The notes: generated by a model not told the origin, from the letters alone. A stretch of 64,000 nucleotides of DNA from Paenibacillus massiliensis 2301065 = DSM 16942 (GCF_000377505.1 NZ_KB898191.1:310001-374000); one strand, 5' to 3'. Positions 28,163 through 37,431 are shown, numbered from the stretch's first letter. Numbers and translations: made by a program.

Positions 28163-29161
28163 TTATATCCCTGCCTTCTGACCAGGAACGATCGCCTTCC
28201 TGCCCGATTCATCCAAATATCGATCACCCGTAAAATTACTGCCTCCCCCGAACTCTGGCTTCAGAAGAGCAGCTTTGCAGCGCGTGCAGATAAAATCCGA
28301 TGGCAGTCCTACTGTCTCCCCACGGACATACTGCCTGATCTCGTTGGCTCTCTCGCTGTGCCACACAGCCTCAATACTACTCTCCAGTACGTTACCCAGC
28401 ACGACCTCCCGTCTCCAATCCTGCGAGCAAATGATCGCGTCTCCGTTAGCCAAGATGTTCATTCGCTCGAACGGTCTTAGCAGCTGGCAGCCTGCCAGCG
28501 GATTCTGCTCCATACCTGTAGTCGAAGCCAGCTTCTTGGCGTTCCCATGTCCTTCCACACTGCCTGCTCGATCGAGGAATCCGAACAAATGAAGCTTGGC
28601 CTCGGGGAACAGTTCCTCAATGCTTCTCACATTCTCCTCCATATCCACCCATGGACACAGGATGGCTACCAATTGTATGTCAATCGGAAGACCGCTCGCC
28701 TTATTTCGCTCTAGCAGATGCTTGATTCTGTCTACTGTCTTGTGAAAATTCAATCCGGGCATTAGCTCCTTGTATAGCTCCTCCGTTCCCCCGAAGAAGC
28801 TGATTCTGAAATCATCAATGAGCCGTTCCAGAAGGATCGCTTCGATCAATTCCTCGTTGAGACCAGACGTATTGGAGGAGACCTCTACGAAAATTCCGCT
28901 CTCCTTAAGCCTGCGCAATACGGACAAGAACCTTCTGTCCAATGTGGGCTCATTATTCATGTATGGAATGGCACGGACAACCTCATGGCTATGTGCGGCA
29001 AGCTCCGTCAGAATCTGGTCTATTCCCTCATCACTCATCCGTGCTGGTGTGAAGCATTTTTCGGTGGAGCTATAAGGACATGGAGCACACTGTCCATTAC
29101 AGAACGATTGCGTCTGAAATTCGATATATTTAGGAAATGCCGAAAGCTCATTAATACCCAA
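28163..29161 (-). CDS. Radical SAM protein with SPASM-type C terminus
   Basis: Radical SAM enzyme of about 332 residues. The cluster motif is CNGQCAPC (Cys 21, 25, 28), with FFGGTEELY in the barrel. The C-terminal SPASM/twitch-like part has NILANGDAIICSQDW, LGNVLESSIEAVW and a final CTRC, for auxiliary iron-sulfur clusters. Relatives modify peptides or oxidise sugar alcohols (BtrN type). The substrate is unknown. I chose the TTG at 29161, with GGGGGG 7 nt upstream; longer TTG starts up to 29182 are possible. It overlaps the SDR gene. Confidence 0.8.
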   Translation of the reverse strand: MGINELSAFPKYIEFQTQSFCNGQCAPCPYSSTEKCFTPARMSDEGIDQILTELAAHSHEVVRAIPYMNNEPTLDRRFLSVLRRLKESGIFVEVSSNTSGLNEELIEAILLERLIDDFRISFFGGTEELYKELMPGLNFHKTVDRIKHLLERNKASGLPIDIQLVAILCPWVDMEENVRSIEELFPEAKLHLFGFLDRAGSVEGHGNAKKLASTTGMEQNPLAGCQLLRPFERMNILANGDAIICSQDWRREVVLGNVLESSIEAVWHSERANEIRQYVRGETVGLPSDFICTRCKAALLKPEFGGGSNFTGDRYLDESGRKAIVPGQKAGI

Positions 29162-29888
29162 CGCTATTCCCCCCGTCAACAATTATGGTCTGTCCCGTTA
29201 CCCAGTTCATGCTGTCCGTCACAAAGGCATAGATGGCTGCTTCGATCTGTTCTCCCGTAGCGATGCTACCAAGAGGGGTGTTACTCTTGATGCGCTCCTC
29301 CTGCTCTGACCCTATATCCGGGTTCAGCTCACTCTGAAAATAACCCGGCGCGATGCAATTACACCGAATCTGATAAGGTCCGAGATCATAAGCCCATTGT
29401 CTGATCAGAGCCTCTAGCGCACCCTTTGTTGCAATATAAGGTGCACTGTGCCGATTGACACGATGGACAAGATTGCTGGACACCGCCACGATGCTTCCTT
29501 GTCTGCAAGCCACAAAGTAGGGAAAGAGAGCACTTACAATAGCCGCCAGTGACATGCAGTGAACCTGAAACATCTGCTCCCAGGTAAGAAGCTCGTCCGC
29601 AGTATAGGGTAGCGAGCATTTTCGATAGACACCTGCCGTATGAATAATATTCAGGCGCTCCACCCTGCTGAAATCCGCAATCGTCTCTAGACCTCTGGAC
29701 AGTTCCGATAGAGTACAGCTCTGTTCCAAATCCACCTCCAACAGCCTCATCCGCTCGTGTCCCGAGGGGATTGTCCCACCTGGTCGGATGATCCCGATGA
29801 CCTCATGCTGCTGCTCGCACAAATGCTTACAGACCGCACTTCCCAACGTTCCTCCAGCACCTGTAACCACCGAAATGACCCGTTCCAT
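29151..29888 (-). CDS. SDR family oxidoreductase, FabG-like
   Basis: Short-chain dehydrogenase of 245 residues. NAD(P)-binding TGAGGTLGSAV, catalytic Ser in VAVSSNL, Y-x3-K in YIATKGAL, then CIAPGYFQSEL and VTGQTIIVDGG. It resembles 3-oxoacyl-ACP reductases and many sugar or polyketide tailoring enzymes. With a carrier protein in the operon it could reduce a carrier-bound group, or a sugar. It starts one base after the glycosyltransferase stop. Confidence 0.85.
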   Translation of the reverse strand: MERVISVVTGAGGTLGSAVCKHLCEQQHEVIGIIRPGGTIPSGHERMRLLEVDLEQSCTLSELSRGLETIADFSRVERLNIIHTAGVYRKCSLPYTADELLTWEQMFQVHCMSLAAIVSALFPYFVACRQGSIVAVSSNLVHRVNRHSAPYIATKGALEALIRQWAYDLGPYQIRCNCIAPGYFQSELNPDIGSEQEERIKSNTPLGSIATGEQIEAAIYAFVTDSMNWVTGQTIIVDGGNSVGY

Positions 29889-29889
29889 C

Positions 29890-31311
29890 TCAGATCAGCT
29901 CCCGTTCCTGTATAGTTCTTCCACCGTCAGACAACTGCGTGTCAGCATGCTGAATTTCATTGCGCTGCGTCTTATATTTCTCAGTCTTGTTATTGCGGCC
30001 TCGAAGCTGCTGAGCCATATTCAGGCAAGGTCCCCAGCAATGAATGAGATAAGCTGATACGCAGTACAGTGATGATCGTGGCAGCACAACTTGATCTGAA
30101 GTGAGTTGCCGGGTGTGCTGTCGGATGAGACGCGCAATGAGATAATGAACTCCTGGAAGATAAGCTAAAATGAACAGAATGGAGGCCGCGAAGCCCCACC
30201 ACCCAAAGAGAAGTGTAGTCCAGATTGGAAGCACCAGAAGCAGCACAGACGGAGAGAACAACCAGTAGATCGCCAACAGAAACAGTTTAGTAGCCAGTAT
30301 AGCCGCTCTTAGTGTCTCCCAGGCAGTCCGTTCGCCTTGATGGAGAAGCTGTGTGAAATACTTAAAAGCGTGAAACGGCCCGTTGAACCATACACTTTGC
30401 TGCCGGATATAGACCGAAATGCGATTCGTGAATTCGGCTTGCTCCAGGATCGGGACCGGGTAAATAGGGATGCGATGTACATTCAACCGATATCCCAGAC
30501 AAGCATCCTCGTTGATGTTCTCCTCCGGGAATCCACCCATTCGCCCGAGCACCTCATTGTGTGCATAGAAGCCATGGCCAATGACATAATTCATCTTTTC
30601 GGCTATAATCTCCAGCATGCTTTTTATCGGACCCAAGCTGCGGGGAAGGCTACTCCACAAGCGGACAAAAGCCACTTGGTAACGAACACGAGTCAGCTCG
30701 AACAGGACGCTCCAGCGATTTTGCCACTGTGCGGCACTGCTGATATTGGAGCGGGATGATGCCCCGATCGGGAGCGGGAAGTAGCTGTATTGCTGGAAGC
30801 AGCACTCACGTCCCTTCTGCGCAGCCTGATGCTCCACATAATCCAGTACGCGCTCATCAATTCTGGAATCCGCATTATAGATACCAATCCAGAAATCCCC
30901 ATCCTTATGCTTGGCCCGAAGCTGCTCCACGGCAAAATTCAATTGATGGGCCATGACACCGCTCGCATCCTCATAATGCAGAATGTGTATTCCAGGCGAG
31001 GGAAAGGCGGTCTGAGCCTGTCTTAGTACCTCATTCGTATGCGGAATATCTTCTCTCTGTCGCTCTCTCGCCGTTGTAATGAACAACACCTCACAGCCTG
31101 ACCGATGGGTCACAAGACTTCGAAAGTGCAAATAAGTATCCCGGGCGATCACCTGCTCGTCCATCATCGGAATCAGCAGATACATCGGGACATCCAGACG
31201 TTGTACGCTTACTGGTTTTTCGTAAGACAGCCATTTAGCTGCTAACAGACTACAAATGACATTTCGGACCAGCATATAGACATATATAGCTACCAGCACA
31301 GAATACGTCAT
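29890..31311 (-). CDS. Membrane GT2-type glycosyltransferase
   Basis: Membrane glycosyltransferase of 473 residues. One N-terminal helix precedes a GT-A domain, and about three to four helices follow near 340-420. GT2 features: NADSRID (DxD-like, UDP-sugar and metal), GGFPEENINEDACLGYRL (ED base) and QQSVWFNGP (QxxxW-like), as in processive synthases and dolichol-type transferases. It should add sugar units to a lipid or growing chain at the cytoplasmic face. The ATG at 31311 has GGGGAG 7 nt upstream; a GTG 15 nt earlier is less likely. Confidence 0.75.
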   Translation of the reverse strand: MTYSVLVAIYVYMLVRNVICSLLAAKWLSYEKPVSVQRLDVPMYLLIPMMDEQVIARDTYLHFRSLVTHRSGCEVLFITTARERQREDIPHTNEVLRQAQTAFPSPGIHILHYEDASGVMAHQLNFAVEQLRAKHKDGDFWIGIYNADSRIDERVLDYVEHQAAQKGRECCFQQYSYFPLPIGASSRSNISSAAQWQNRWSVLFELTRVRYQVAFVRLWSSLPRSLGPIKSMLEIIAEKMNYVIGHGFYAHNEVLGRMGGFPEENINEDACLGYRLNVHRIPIYPVPILEQAEFTNRISVYIRQQSVWFNGPFHAFKYFTQLLHQGERTAWETLRAAILATKLFLLAIYWLFSPSVLLLVLPIWTTLLFGWWGFAASILFILAYLPGVHYLIARLIRQHTRQLTSDQVVLPRSSLYCVSAYLIHCWGPCLNMAQQLRGRNNKTEKYKTQRNEIQHADTQLSDGGRTIQERELI

Positions 31312-31329
31312 GCGTGTTCTCCCCACTTG

Positions 31330-32145
31330 TCATAGGGCATCCAGAATATTGATCTTGCTGCTGTCCAGCCACCAGGTCTGGGACGAGCTCTTGATGCCAG
31401 TATCCGTATGCTCCTTGTGATGAAAATCAGATCCGCCCGAGCGATACAGCCCTTTCTCACTGGCCAACGTGACATAACGCTGCTGCTGCTCGGAGCTGTG
31501 AGACGGATGATAGCATTCCAGCCCTTCTAATCCATAGAAGATTAGTTCTTCTACCACCTCTACAATGTTGATCTCATGCCGTTCCAGCCGTCCCGGGTGA
31601 GCAAGCACTGCAATACCTCCTGCATCGCGAATAATCTGAATGCTCTCCTGCGCCGTAGGCTTGTAAGGCGGAGTGATGTGATGCTGGCGGTAATCGAGAT
31701 AGAGCACATTGGCCTCCTCCCGAGATGAACAGAGACCCTGCTCCATGAGTGCATAGGCCAGATTCCGACGGAAAGCCGCCTGCCCCTTATAACCTGACAC
31801 GTCGAGCGAGATACCCTGCTGCCGTAGACACTCCTGTAGCTTCATATTCGCCCGAAGACTGGAGTGACTGAGCTTGCTTAGAAAACGATGCAAGACACTT
31901 GACCTTATATCCAAACCGTACCCTAAAATATGTAATTCGCGATGATTGCTCGTATTAATCTCGATTCCGGGTAGAATCTGGAGCTTGTCAGGATATGAAT
32001 CCTTCAAGCTTAGTAGGCCTTCTACGCTATGATGATCTGTGATTGCTATCAGCCTTAATTCTTGCTCGACAGCGTATTGGACCAGGTCATCTGGTGTAAG
32101 ACTGCCGTCCGAGCAAGTTGTATGCATATGCATATCTACCTTCAC
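31330..32145 (-). CDS. PHP-domain phosphoesterase
   Basis: PHP-fold hydrolase of 271 residues. Metal motifs occur in order: DMHMHTTCSDG, ITDHHSVEG, PGIEINTS, HILGYGLD, VLAHPGR and GGSDFHH. This is the TrpH/YciV-like layout, whose members remove phosphates from nucleotides or phospho-amino-acid/sugar compounds. GTG start with GAGGTGATG upstream. In this operon it may reverse or trim a phosphorylation step made by one of the kinases; that is inference. Confidence 0.8.
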   Translation of the reverse strand: MKVDMHMHTTCSDGSLTPDDLVQYAVEQELRLIAITDHHSVEGLLSLKDSYPDKLQILPGIEINTSNHRELHILGYGLDIRSSVLHRFLSKLSHSSLRANMKLQECLRQQGISLDVSGYKGQAAFRRNLAYALMEQGLCSSREEANVLYLDYRQHHITPPYKPTAQESIQIIRDAGGIAVLAHPGRLERHEINIVEVVEELIFYGLEGLECYHPSHSSEQQQRYVTLASEKGLYRSGGSDFHHKEHTDTGIKSSSQTWWLDSSKINILDAL

Positions 32146-32156
32146 CTATCATCACC

Positions 32157-32801
32157 TCAGCTTCGGACTGTTCCTCCACAGAACTCCATAATCTCATCTG
32201 CATATCGTTCCCACTCCATATCCTGGGTCTCGATCGTCAGCACCTCCATATGAGTGCGCTTACACTCCTGCTTCAAGGCCTCCTGCAGACGTTGAAAATA
32301 AGTGGCAATCTCTCGATCGCTCCGCCCAAGGCCCGCCAGATATCGGTCCCATTTTACCGAATTCCGATAATAGCGAGTGGAGTGAATACTCCTCTCCTCA
32401 ATCGCCGAGTCGGGCAGCAGCAGCATGACGACCTTGTAGCCTGCACGATATAGGCGCTGATCCAGTTCCATGAGTAGCTCTTCATCTTGGTAATACGACT
32501 TGATATAATTCTCCAAATGAAAGGTCTCCAGGATAGATTGATAGGACCGATAAGGATCAGTCGCGCCATATTCTACATACTGCTGATCCAGCCTCTCTAC
32601 ACTACGTACAATATTGTCCATAATGGAGTAAATCCGATCCTGAACCTCTGCTCCCTGCTCCCTCCAGACGAGTGAGGAGGTATAGAGCTGGGAGGCCGTA
32701 TATATATTGGAATATCCTGCTGCAACCATCCTTCTCAGCATATGGTGCAGGAGCGTAGTCTTCCCGCTACCTGTGATCCCTTCCAGTATCACTCTCAGCA
32801 T
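32157..32801 (-). CDS. P-loop kinase, thymidylate/deoxynucleoside-kinase-like
   Basis: P-loop protein of 214 residues. Walker A is EGITGSGKTT near the N terminus; a DR-type and Arg-rich lid region (RSIHSTRYYRNSV) follows, giving the outline of dTMP or deoxynucleoside kinases. The phospho-acceptor is unknown. AGAGGGA precedes the ATG. It follows the nucleotidyltransferase gene after 37 bp. Confidence 0.65.
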   Translation of the reverse strand: MLRVILEGITGSGKTTLLHHMLRRMVAAGYSNIYTASQLYTSSLVWREQGAEVQDRIYSIMDNIVRSVERLDQQYVEYGATDPYRSYQSILETFHLENYIKSYYQDEELLMELDQRLYRAGYKVVMLLLPDSAIEERSIHSTRYYRNSVKWDRYLAGLGRSDREIATYFQRLQEALKQECKRTHMEVLTIETQDMEWERYADEIMEFCGGTVRS

Positions 32802-32838
32802 CGCTTATCCCTCTTCGCTTCTCCAGATTGATTGCTCT

Positions 32839-33951
32839 CTATTCCTCAAGTAGCTTGTGCTTCGGCTCAAAGCCATCCAGCTCATCTTTGTTGCTGCTGG
32901 AGAATATCCGCTCTCGGATGCTCTTTCGCCACACAGAGCTCTCCCCATAATCCTGACGACCAAATTCCTGAAGGAACTGCATGTCCTGCACATCAAGCAG
33001 CTTCATCCAGCGCTCCTCATAGCCATCGTTATAGATCGTTTTCAAGTAATATAGTGTGTAGTACACTGCTTCACGATAGCCAAGCTTATTCGCTTGTGTC
33101 ATCGTCTCCCGTAAGCTTGCTTCGTCCATTCGCGCCAAAATATACTCGCGGATATCACATAACTTAATCAGCGTGAGATCGTTCACATTATAAATCCAGG
33201 CCAGATTTGTCGCTTCCTTATAGAAGTGACAGCATAGGTGCAGAAAGAAATCGGCTGGCTGCAGTACGCCGCCCTCTGCCCGCTCCAGCATGTCTCGAAC
33301 ATCCTGCTTCTTCAAATCCAGATCAAGGCTGAAGCAGAAATCGAGCTTGAAGCAATTAATATATTCGGAATCTGCTATTTTCAAGAAGGGGTACATATTA
33401 TTCATCTTATTCTTCCATAGAATCTGCTTCGTGCGACTGACCTCCCTGATCGTTCGGGTCGGCTTGTCATAGTCGCCCTGACAGTAGCCCAGCTCCTTCA
33501 TAGCCAGCGTTATCCTTGGTACATCTGCATGGTCTACTAGAATATCCATGTCATTCATATTACGTAGTCCATAATCCGGATAGATATGCTTGGCCAGATA
33601 GGCTCCCTTAAGCAGAGCATAGCGAATCGAGCTGGCCTCCAGCACCTCAGCGATTTTCCTAGATTCCAGAATGTAGCTCTCCGTACGCTTCCTTAGACCA
33701 AGATGATAAAATTTCATAACGGGTAACAAGGGCTTGGCCACGAGATGCTCTAGCCTGAGCCGAAGCAGGTTGCCCCAAGCTAGTCCCAGTACTTTGTTCT
33801 TGGCGCACGCATTCAGTATGAAGTACCAATCGAGTCGACCTGTCTCTACCAGATCGCGAACCCGTGTCTCCTCCTCTTCCGTGAAGGTCAATCTGGCCAG
33901 CAGCAGCACAATCTCCTGCTCAGTGGATAATACCTCGACATCCGTGTTCAT
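32839..33951 (-). CDS. Nucleotidyltransferase family protein (NTP_transf_5-like)
   Basis: Protein of 370 residues with the PF14907-type nucleotidyltransferase pattern: ALLKGAYLAKHIYPDYG, then RNMNDMDILV carrying the catalytic D-x-D, and a helical C-terminal part. Members occur with HprK-like kinases in some lasso-peptide operons, where one (pseudomycoidin PsmN) is tied to sugar addition on a phosphorylated product. Here such a kinase is encoded three to four kilobases upstream. It probably transfers an NMP or sugar group to an unknown acceptor. AAAGGA lies 12 nt before the ATG. Confidence 0.7.
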   Translation of the reverse strand: MNTDVEVLSTEQEIVLLLARLTFTEEEETRVRDLVETGRLDWYFILNACAKNKVLGLAWGNLLRLRLEHLVAKPLLPVMKFYHLGLRKRTESYILESRKIAEVLEASSIRYALLKGAYLAKHIYPDYGLRNMNDMDILVDHADVPRITLAMKELGYCQGDYDKPTRTIREVSRTKQILWKNKMNNMYPFLKIADSEYINCFKLDFCFSLDLDLKKQDVRDMLERAEGGVLQPADFFLHLCCHFYKEATNLAWIYNVNDLTLIKLCDIREYILARMDEASLRETMTQANKLGYREAVYYTLYYLKTIYNDGYEERWMKLLDVQDMQFLQEFGRQDYGESSVWRKSIRERIFSSSNKDELDGFEPKHKLLEE

Positions 33952-34065
33952 TCATTCAGCACGTCCTTTCAGCCTCTCCGTAAATGGTTGCTCATTACGA
34001 ACTCATAGCAGCAATGAAGTGTAAAGCTCAGGTTGTAGGATTGGAGCGTGAACCTTCATACACCT

Positions 34066-34084
34066 CCATCTCTCATGGAGATGG
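34066..34084 (-). other. Stem-loop at the carrier-protein stop codon
   Basis: CCATCTC (34066-34072) pairs with GAGATGG (34078-34084), covering the end of the carrier gene. No T-run follows. It may protect the carrier mRNA 3' end, as carriers are often needed in excess. Confidence 0.4.
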
Positions 34085-34348
34085 CTGAACCATAGTCACC
34101 TTCGCCACATGCTCGACGATTTTATTCACGGTCTCGAAGTTCTCCATCATCAAAGCCTCATCCGCAAATTCAATTCCGAATGCCTGCTCGATCGCCAAGA
34201 TCAGGCGAATGAAGCTCATGGAGTCCAATCCCAGGGTATCAAGCGGGACATCATCCCCGATGACAAGTGGTGTATCCGCCCCCTCCTCTCCTGTCACCTC
34301 TATTACATTACTGATCAATTGCTTGATATTCTCTTTACTGAGCTCCAT
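34073..34348 (-). CDS. Acyl/peptidyl carrier protein
   Basis: Free-standing carrier protein of 91 residues. The phosphopantetheine site is S43 in LGLDSMSF, followed by helices typical of the fold (IRLILAIEQAFGIEF). A phosphopantetheinyl transferase must convert it; none is in the window. It should be the partner of the stand-alone adenylation protein, with modifying and transfer enzymes acting on the bound group. GAGGAG lies 6 nt before the ATG. A 121-bp gap, the largest in the operon, follows. Confidence 0.9.
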   Translation of the reverse strand: MELSKENIKQLISNVIEVTGEEGADTPLVIGDDVPLDTLGLDSMSFIRLILAIEQAFGIEFADEALMMENFETVNKIVEHVAKVTMVQPSP

Positions 34349-34374
34349 ATGGCTCTCCTCACTTTCGTATTTAT

Positions 34375-35151
34375 TTATGACCCTGTGGACTTATAATGTC
34401 GAATGCCCAGCCTCCATAGCCAGAAGACAGGCACAATCAGCAGGGTAGCATACAAAGGTGACAACGCATGATGTACACTGGTACTTTTGTCAGTCAGGTA
34501 TAGCAGGGGGAAATACTGTATACACGCCAAAGGAATAATGTACGTAAAGAAGGTCAGGATTCTCTTCCCGTAGATCGACAACGGATAACGGCCAAATTCC
34601 CTGCTCCCATCCGTGAGAATATTGAAGACCTCCAGTCCCTGAGTTGTAAAAAAACAGATGGCTGCATACAGCAAAAATAACGTGGCAAAAAATAATGTGC
34701 CACAGACAATCATCAGCAGTTGAACGGCAATCTTATCCCCCCCCCATACGACCCCGCTATTAGGTATGGCGTACAAATAGATGATGACCGCTTGGGCAAA
34801 TCTCCCTATCCTGCTTAATTCAAAGGTCGAGGATAAGATCTGGAATATCTCATTGCGCGGCCTCACCATAATTCGGTCGAATTGACCGTTAGCCAGCATG
34901 TTATCGAACGTATCGAAGCCTCTGGCGAAGAACTCTGCCAACGAGTATGCCATAAGCACCGTAGCAAAGCAGAGCAACACCTCACCATATGTAAAATCAA
35001 GCACCTGATTAAAGCGGCCGAACAAAAAGGTCAGGCCGAGAAAGGCAAAAAACGATGTTAAAAATTGTCCTATAATCGTAAGTGTGAGTGACATCTTGTG
35101 CTGCATGACAGAATAGAAGTACACCCGCATGTATGCCATGTATAATTTCAT
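34375..35151 (-). CDS. ABC-2 family exporter permease (second)
   Basis: Membrane protein of 258 residues with about six helices, of the ABC-2 family transporter type (PF06182-like), with ARGFDTFDNMLANGQFDRI and SREFGRYPLSIY. This pair-of-permeases type is used for export of peptides, lipids or glycans. It starts 3 bp after the first permease and works with the ATPase encoded at 35955-36929. Confidence 0.8.
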   Translation of the reverse strand: MKLYMAYMRVYFYSVMQHKMSLTLTIIGQFLTSFFAFLGLTFLFGRFNQVLDFTYGEVLLCFATVLMAYSLAEFFARGFDTFDNMLANGQFDRIMVRPRNEIFQILSSTFELSRIGRFAQAVIIYLYAIPNSGVVWGGDKIAVQLLMIVCGTLFFATLFLLYAAICFFTTQGLEVFNILTDGSREFGRYPLSIYGKRILTFFTYIIPLACIQYFPLLYLTDKSTSVHHALSPLYATLLIVPVFWLWRLGIRHYKSTGS

Positions 35152-35154
35152 GGT

Positions 35155-35958
35155 CTATCCCCCCTGTACCACTACATTTTTCAACGCTCTCCGCAAGGCC
35201 AGCTTACCGATCAACACCAGACTAATCAGCCAGAATAGCTGAATAAGAATGCTGTACAAGGCATCTGTCCCTTGGATGTTCCCGCTGAAGATTCGAAACG
35301 GTACATTCTGCATGGATGCGAATGGTAGTAGGTTAATCACCGTCTGCAGTGCATCCGGAAAGAACGGAAGTGGGATAACCGCTCCAGCCAGAAACTCCAC
35401 CAGAGACGACATGACCATCCGAACCCCTGTGGAGGAGATGGTATAGAAGGTCGTAACATAGATCAGCATGCAAAAAGCAACCACTAAGAATAAAGCAAGC
35501 AGCATGGATATCAAAAACAATAGAAATTGCCCACCATGCTGTGGAAGGCTTAATCTGTAAGGCTGCGGCATCAGGAATGCCAGCAGGATGATCGGAATAA
35601 AGCGGAACAAGGCTTTGGCCACACGACTCGCTATGTTTTTCACAAACCACATATCGTATAAGTCACTGGGGCGACATAGCTCATACGCAATCTGTCCGCT
35701 AGAGATGGATGATAGAATTTCCCGATCCAGATACCAGGTAATGAACAGCGTAAAGAAAGCTTGCTGCAGCCACATATAAGTGACTACCTCAGAGAAGCTC
35801 ATGGGGAGCTGTACATTATTGCTGTCATAAAAGGATTTGTACAAGAAAATATTCATTAACGCCCAGCACACCTGGGCTATGATTCCTGCATATGCACTAA
35901 GCTTATATTGCAGCAGATTCACGGTATGGACCTTGAAAAAGGCAAAATACACCTTCAT
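35155..35958 (-). CDS. ABC-2 family exporter permease (first)
   Basis: Membrane protein of 267 residues with about six helices, related to the other permease in length and layout (ISSGQIAYELCRPSDLY and FLAGAVIPLPFFPD are typical). The ATG overlaps the ATPase stop by 4 bp. With the second permease it should form the heterodimeric channel of the exporter. Confidence 0.8.
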   Translation of the reverse strand: MKVYFAFFKVHTVNLLQYKLSAYAGIIAQVCWALMNIFLYKSFYDSNNVQLPMSFSEVVTYMWLQQAFFTLFITWYLDREILSSISSGQIAYELCRPSDLYDMWFVKNIASRVAKALFRFIPIILLAFLMPQPYRLSLPQHGGQFLLFLISMLLALFLVVAFCMLIYVTTFYTISSTGVRMVMSSLVEFLAGAVIPLPFFPDALQTVINLLPFASMQNVPFRIFSGNIQGTDALYSILIQLFWLISLVLIGKLALRRALKNVVVQGG

Positions 35959-36929
35959 AGATCGAACCCCCTGTACAGGTCCACCACAATCTCTTCAATG
36001 GAAGTGCCCAGCACAGTCATATCCTCAATCAGTACCTGGGTGGATAAGTAAGCAATGGCCGACGAAGCGGAGATCGTACTGGTATCGACCGCAATATCCA
36101 TGTGCCCCGGCAAGGATTTGATGAGCCGCAGACCATCGCACATCGTAGGCACCTGCCCCGTGTATTCAATCGTCAGCACCTTCTGCTTGTTATATCTTTC
36201 CTTCAGCTGATTGATGGAGCCGTCGAGCAGAATTTCACCCTTGCCGATCACGATGATGCGCTTCGTCAGTGCCTCGATATCCTGCATGTCATGCGTGGTA
36301 AGAATGACGGTCGTCTTCTTCTCCTGGTTAATGTCCCAAATGAACTTGCGCACCTCTCTCTTGGAGACGGCATCCAGACCAATCGTCGGCTCATCCAGAA
36401 ACAGCAGTCTTGGACTATGTAGCAGCGAAGCGGAGATCTCGCAGCGCATACGCTGCCCCAACGACAGCTGCCTTGCAGGCGTCCTGATGATATGCTCAAT
36501 ATCCAAGAGGTCTGTCAGCATGTTCAGATTGTCCTTGAATTGTCTCTCAGGGACCTTGTAGATATCCCTAAGCAATTGGAACGAGTCAATGACCGGAATG
36601 TCCCACCACAGCTGAGATCGCTGTCCAAATACAACTCCAATATCCTGTACATGACGAACCCGCTCCTTCCAGGGGGTGCGTCCATTCACCACACAGGTGC
36701 CGCTGTCAGGCGTCAGCACACCACTCAATATTTTGATCGTACTGCTCTTGCCCGCTCCGTTAGGCCCGATATAGCCTACCATCTCGCCCTCGGCAATATT
36801 GAAGCTGATATTGTTCAATGCTGACACGGTCGTATAGCGATTGCTGAAGAAGGATTTCAGGGCTGACATCGTCCCTCCGTCCCTGCGAGCAATCTTAAAT
36901 GTTTTGTTCAAGTCTTTGACCTCGATCAT
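35955..36929 (-). CDS. ABC exporter ATP-binding protein
   Basis: ATPase of 324 residues. Walker A GPNGAGKSS, Q-loop VVFGQRSQLWWD, signature LSLGQRMRCE, Walker B LLFLDEPTIGLDAVS, switch His in TTHDMQD. A C-terminal extension of about 80 residues follows the core, as in ABC-2 exporters paired with PF06182 permeases. The ATG at 36929 has GGAGG 8 nt upstream, within the 3' end of the kinase gene. Confidence 0.9.
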   Translation of the reverse strand: MIEVKDLNKTFKIARRDGGTMSALKSFFSNRYTTVSALNNISFNIAEGEMVGYIGPNGAGKSSTIKILSGVLTPDSGTCVVNGRTPWKERVRHVQDIGVVFGQRSQLWWDIPVIDSFQLLRDIYKVPERQFKDNLNMLTDLLDIEHIIRTPARQLSLGQRMRCEISASLLHSPRLLFLDEPTIGLDAVSKREVRKFIWDINQEKKTTVILTTHDMQDIEALTKRIIVIGKGEILLDGSINQLKERYNKQKVLTIEYTGQVPTMCDGLRLIKSLPGHMDIAVDTSTISASSAIAYLSTQVLIEDMTVLGTSIEEIVVDLYRGFDL

Positions 36930-37431
36930 GGATCCTGCCTCCATCATTATGCAAGTAAGATTGAATGTCCTCTGTACCCTTCAGCACAATGACCTTATCC
37001 TGTGCGTGCTGAATGAACTCCTCGTATCGTCGGTGCTTGATAATTCCGCGTGTCCATCTGATCATCTGCAGGACACTCCTCAGATTCTCACTGGTCCGAG
37101 GCTCTTGACCCAAGCGCCGGGCTGCAAATCTTCGCAGCACTCTCCAGCTAATCAGGCACAGGTTCTGCTCCTGTATGAAAATGATCTGGTCTGCCTTGGA
37201 CAGCACAGGCTCCAGCCAGGGCTCAAAATAAGCCCCTTCAATAATCCACGACTCTCCTCCCAGCAGATTGGACAGGTAGGCGTCACGCTGCTGTGCAGCA
37301 CGCTCTACAGTATATTTTTCCTCCCAGAAAATATCATCAAGATCTGCATGCGGAATCTGGTGCTGCTTGCTGAGTCGGGCTGCCATATAGCTCTTCCCGC
37401 TGCCTGAGCAGCCAATGATATAGAGCTTCAC
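36895..37431 (-). CDS. Small P-loop kinase, adenylate-kinase/FlaR-like
   Basis: P-loop protein of 178 residues. Walker A GCSGSGKSYMA, then HADLDDIFWE and GESWIIEGAYFEPWL, the pattern of topology-modulation (FlaR-like) nucleotide kinases. The acceptor is unknown. GTG start overlaps the stop of the HprK-like gene (GTGA) and its 3' end overlaps the ATPase gene by 35 bp, so translation is coupled. Confidence 0.7.
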   Translation of the reverse strand: MKLYIIGCSGSGKSYMAARLSKQHQIPHADLDDIFWEEKYTVERAAQQRDAYLSNLLGGESWIIEGAYFEPWLEPVLSKADQIIFIQEQNLCLISWRVLRRFAARRLGQEPRTSENLRSVLQMIRWTRGIIKHRRYEEFIQHAQDKVIVLKGTEDIQSYLHNDGGRIHDRGQRLEQNI

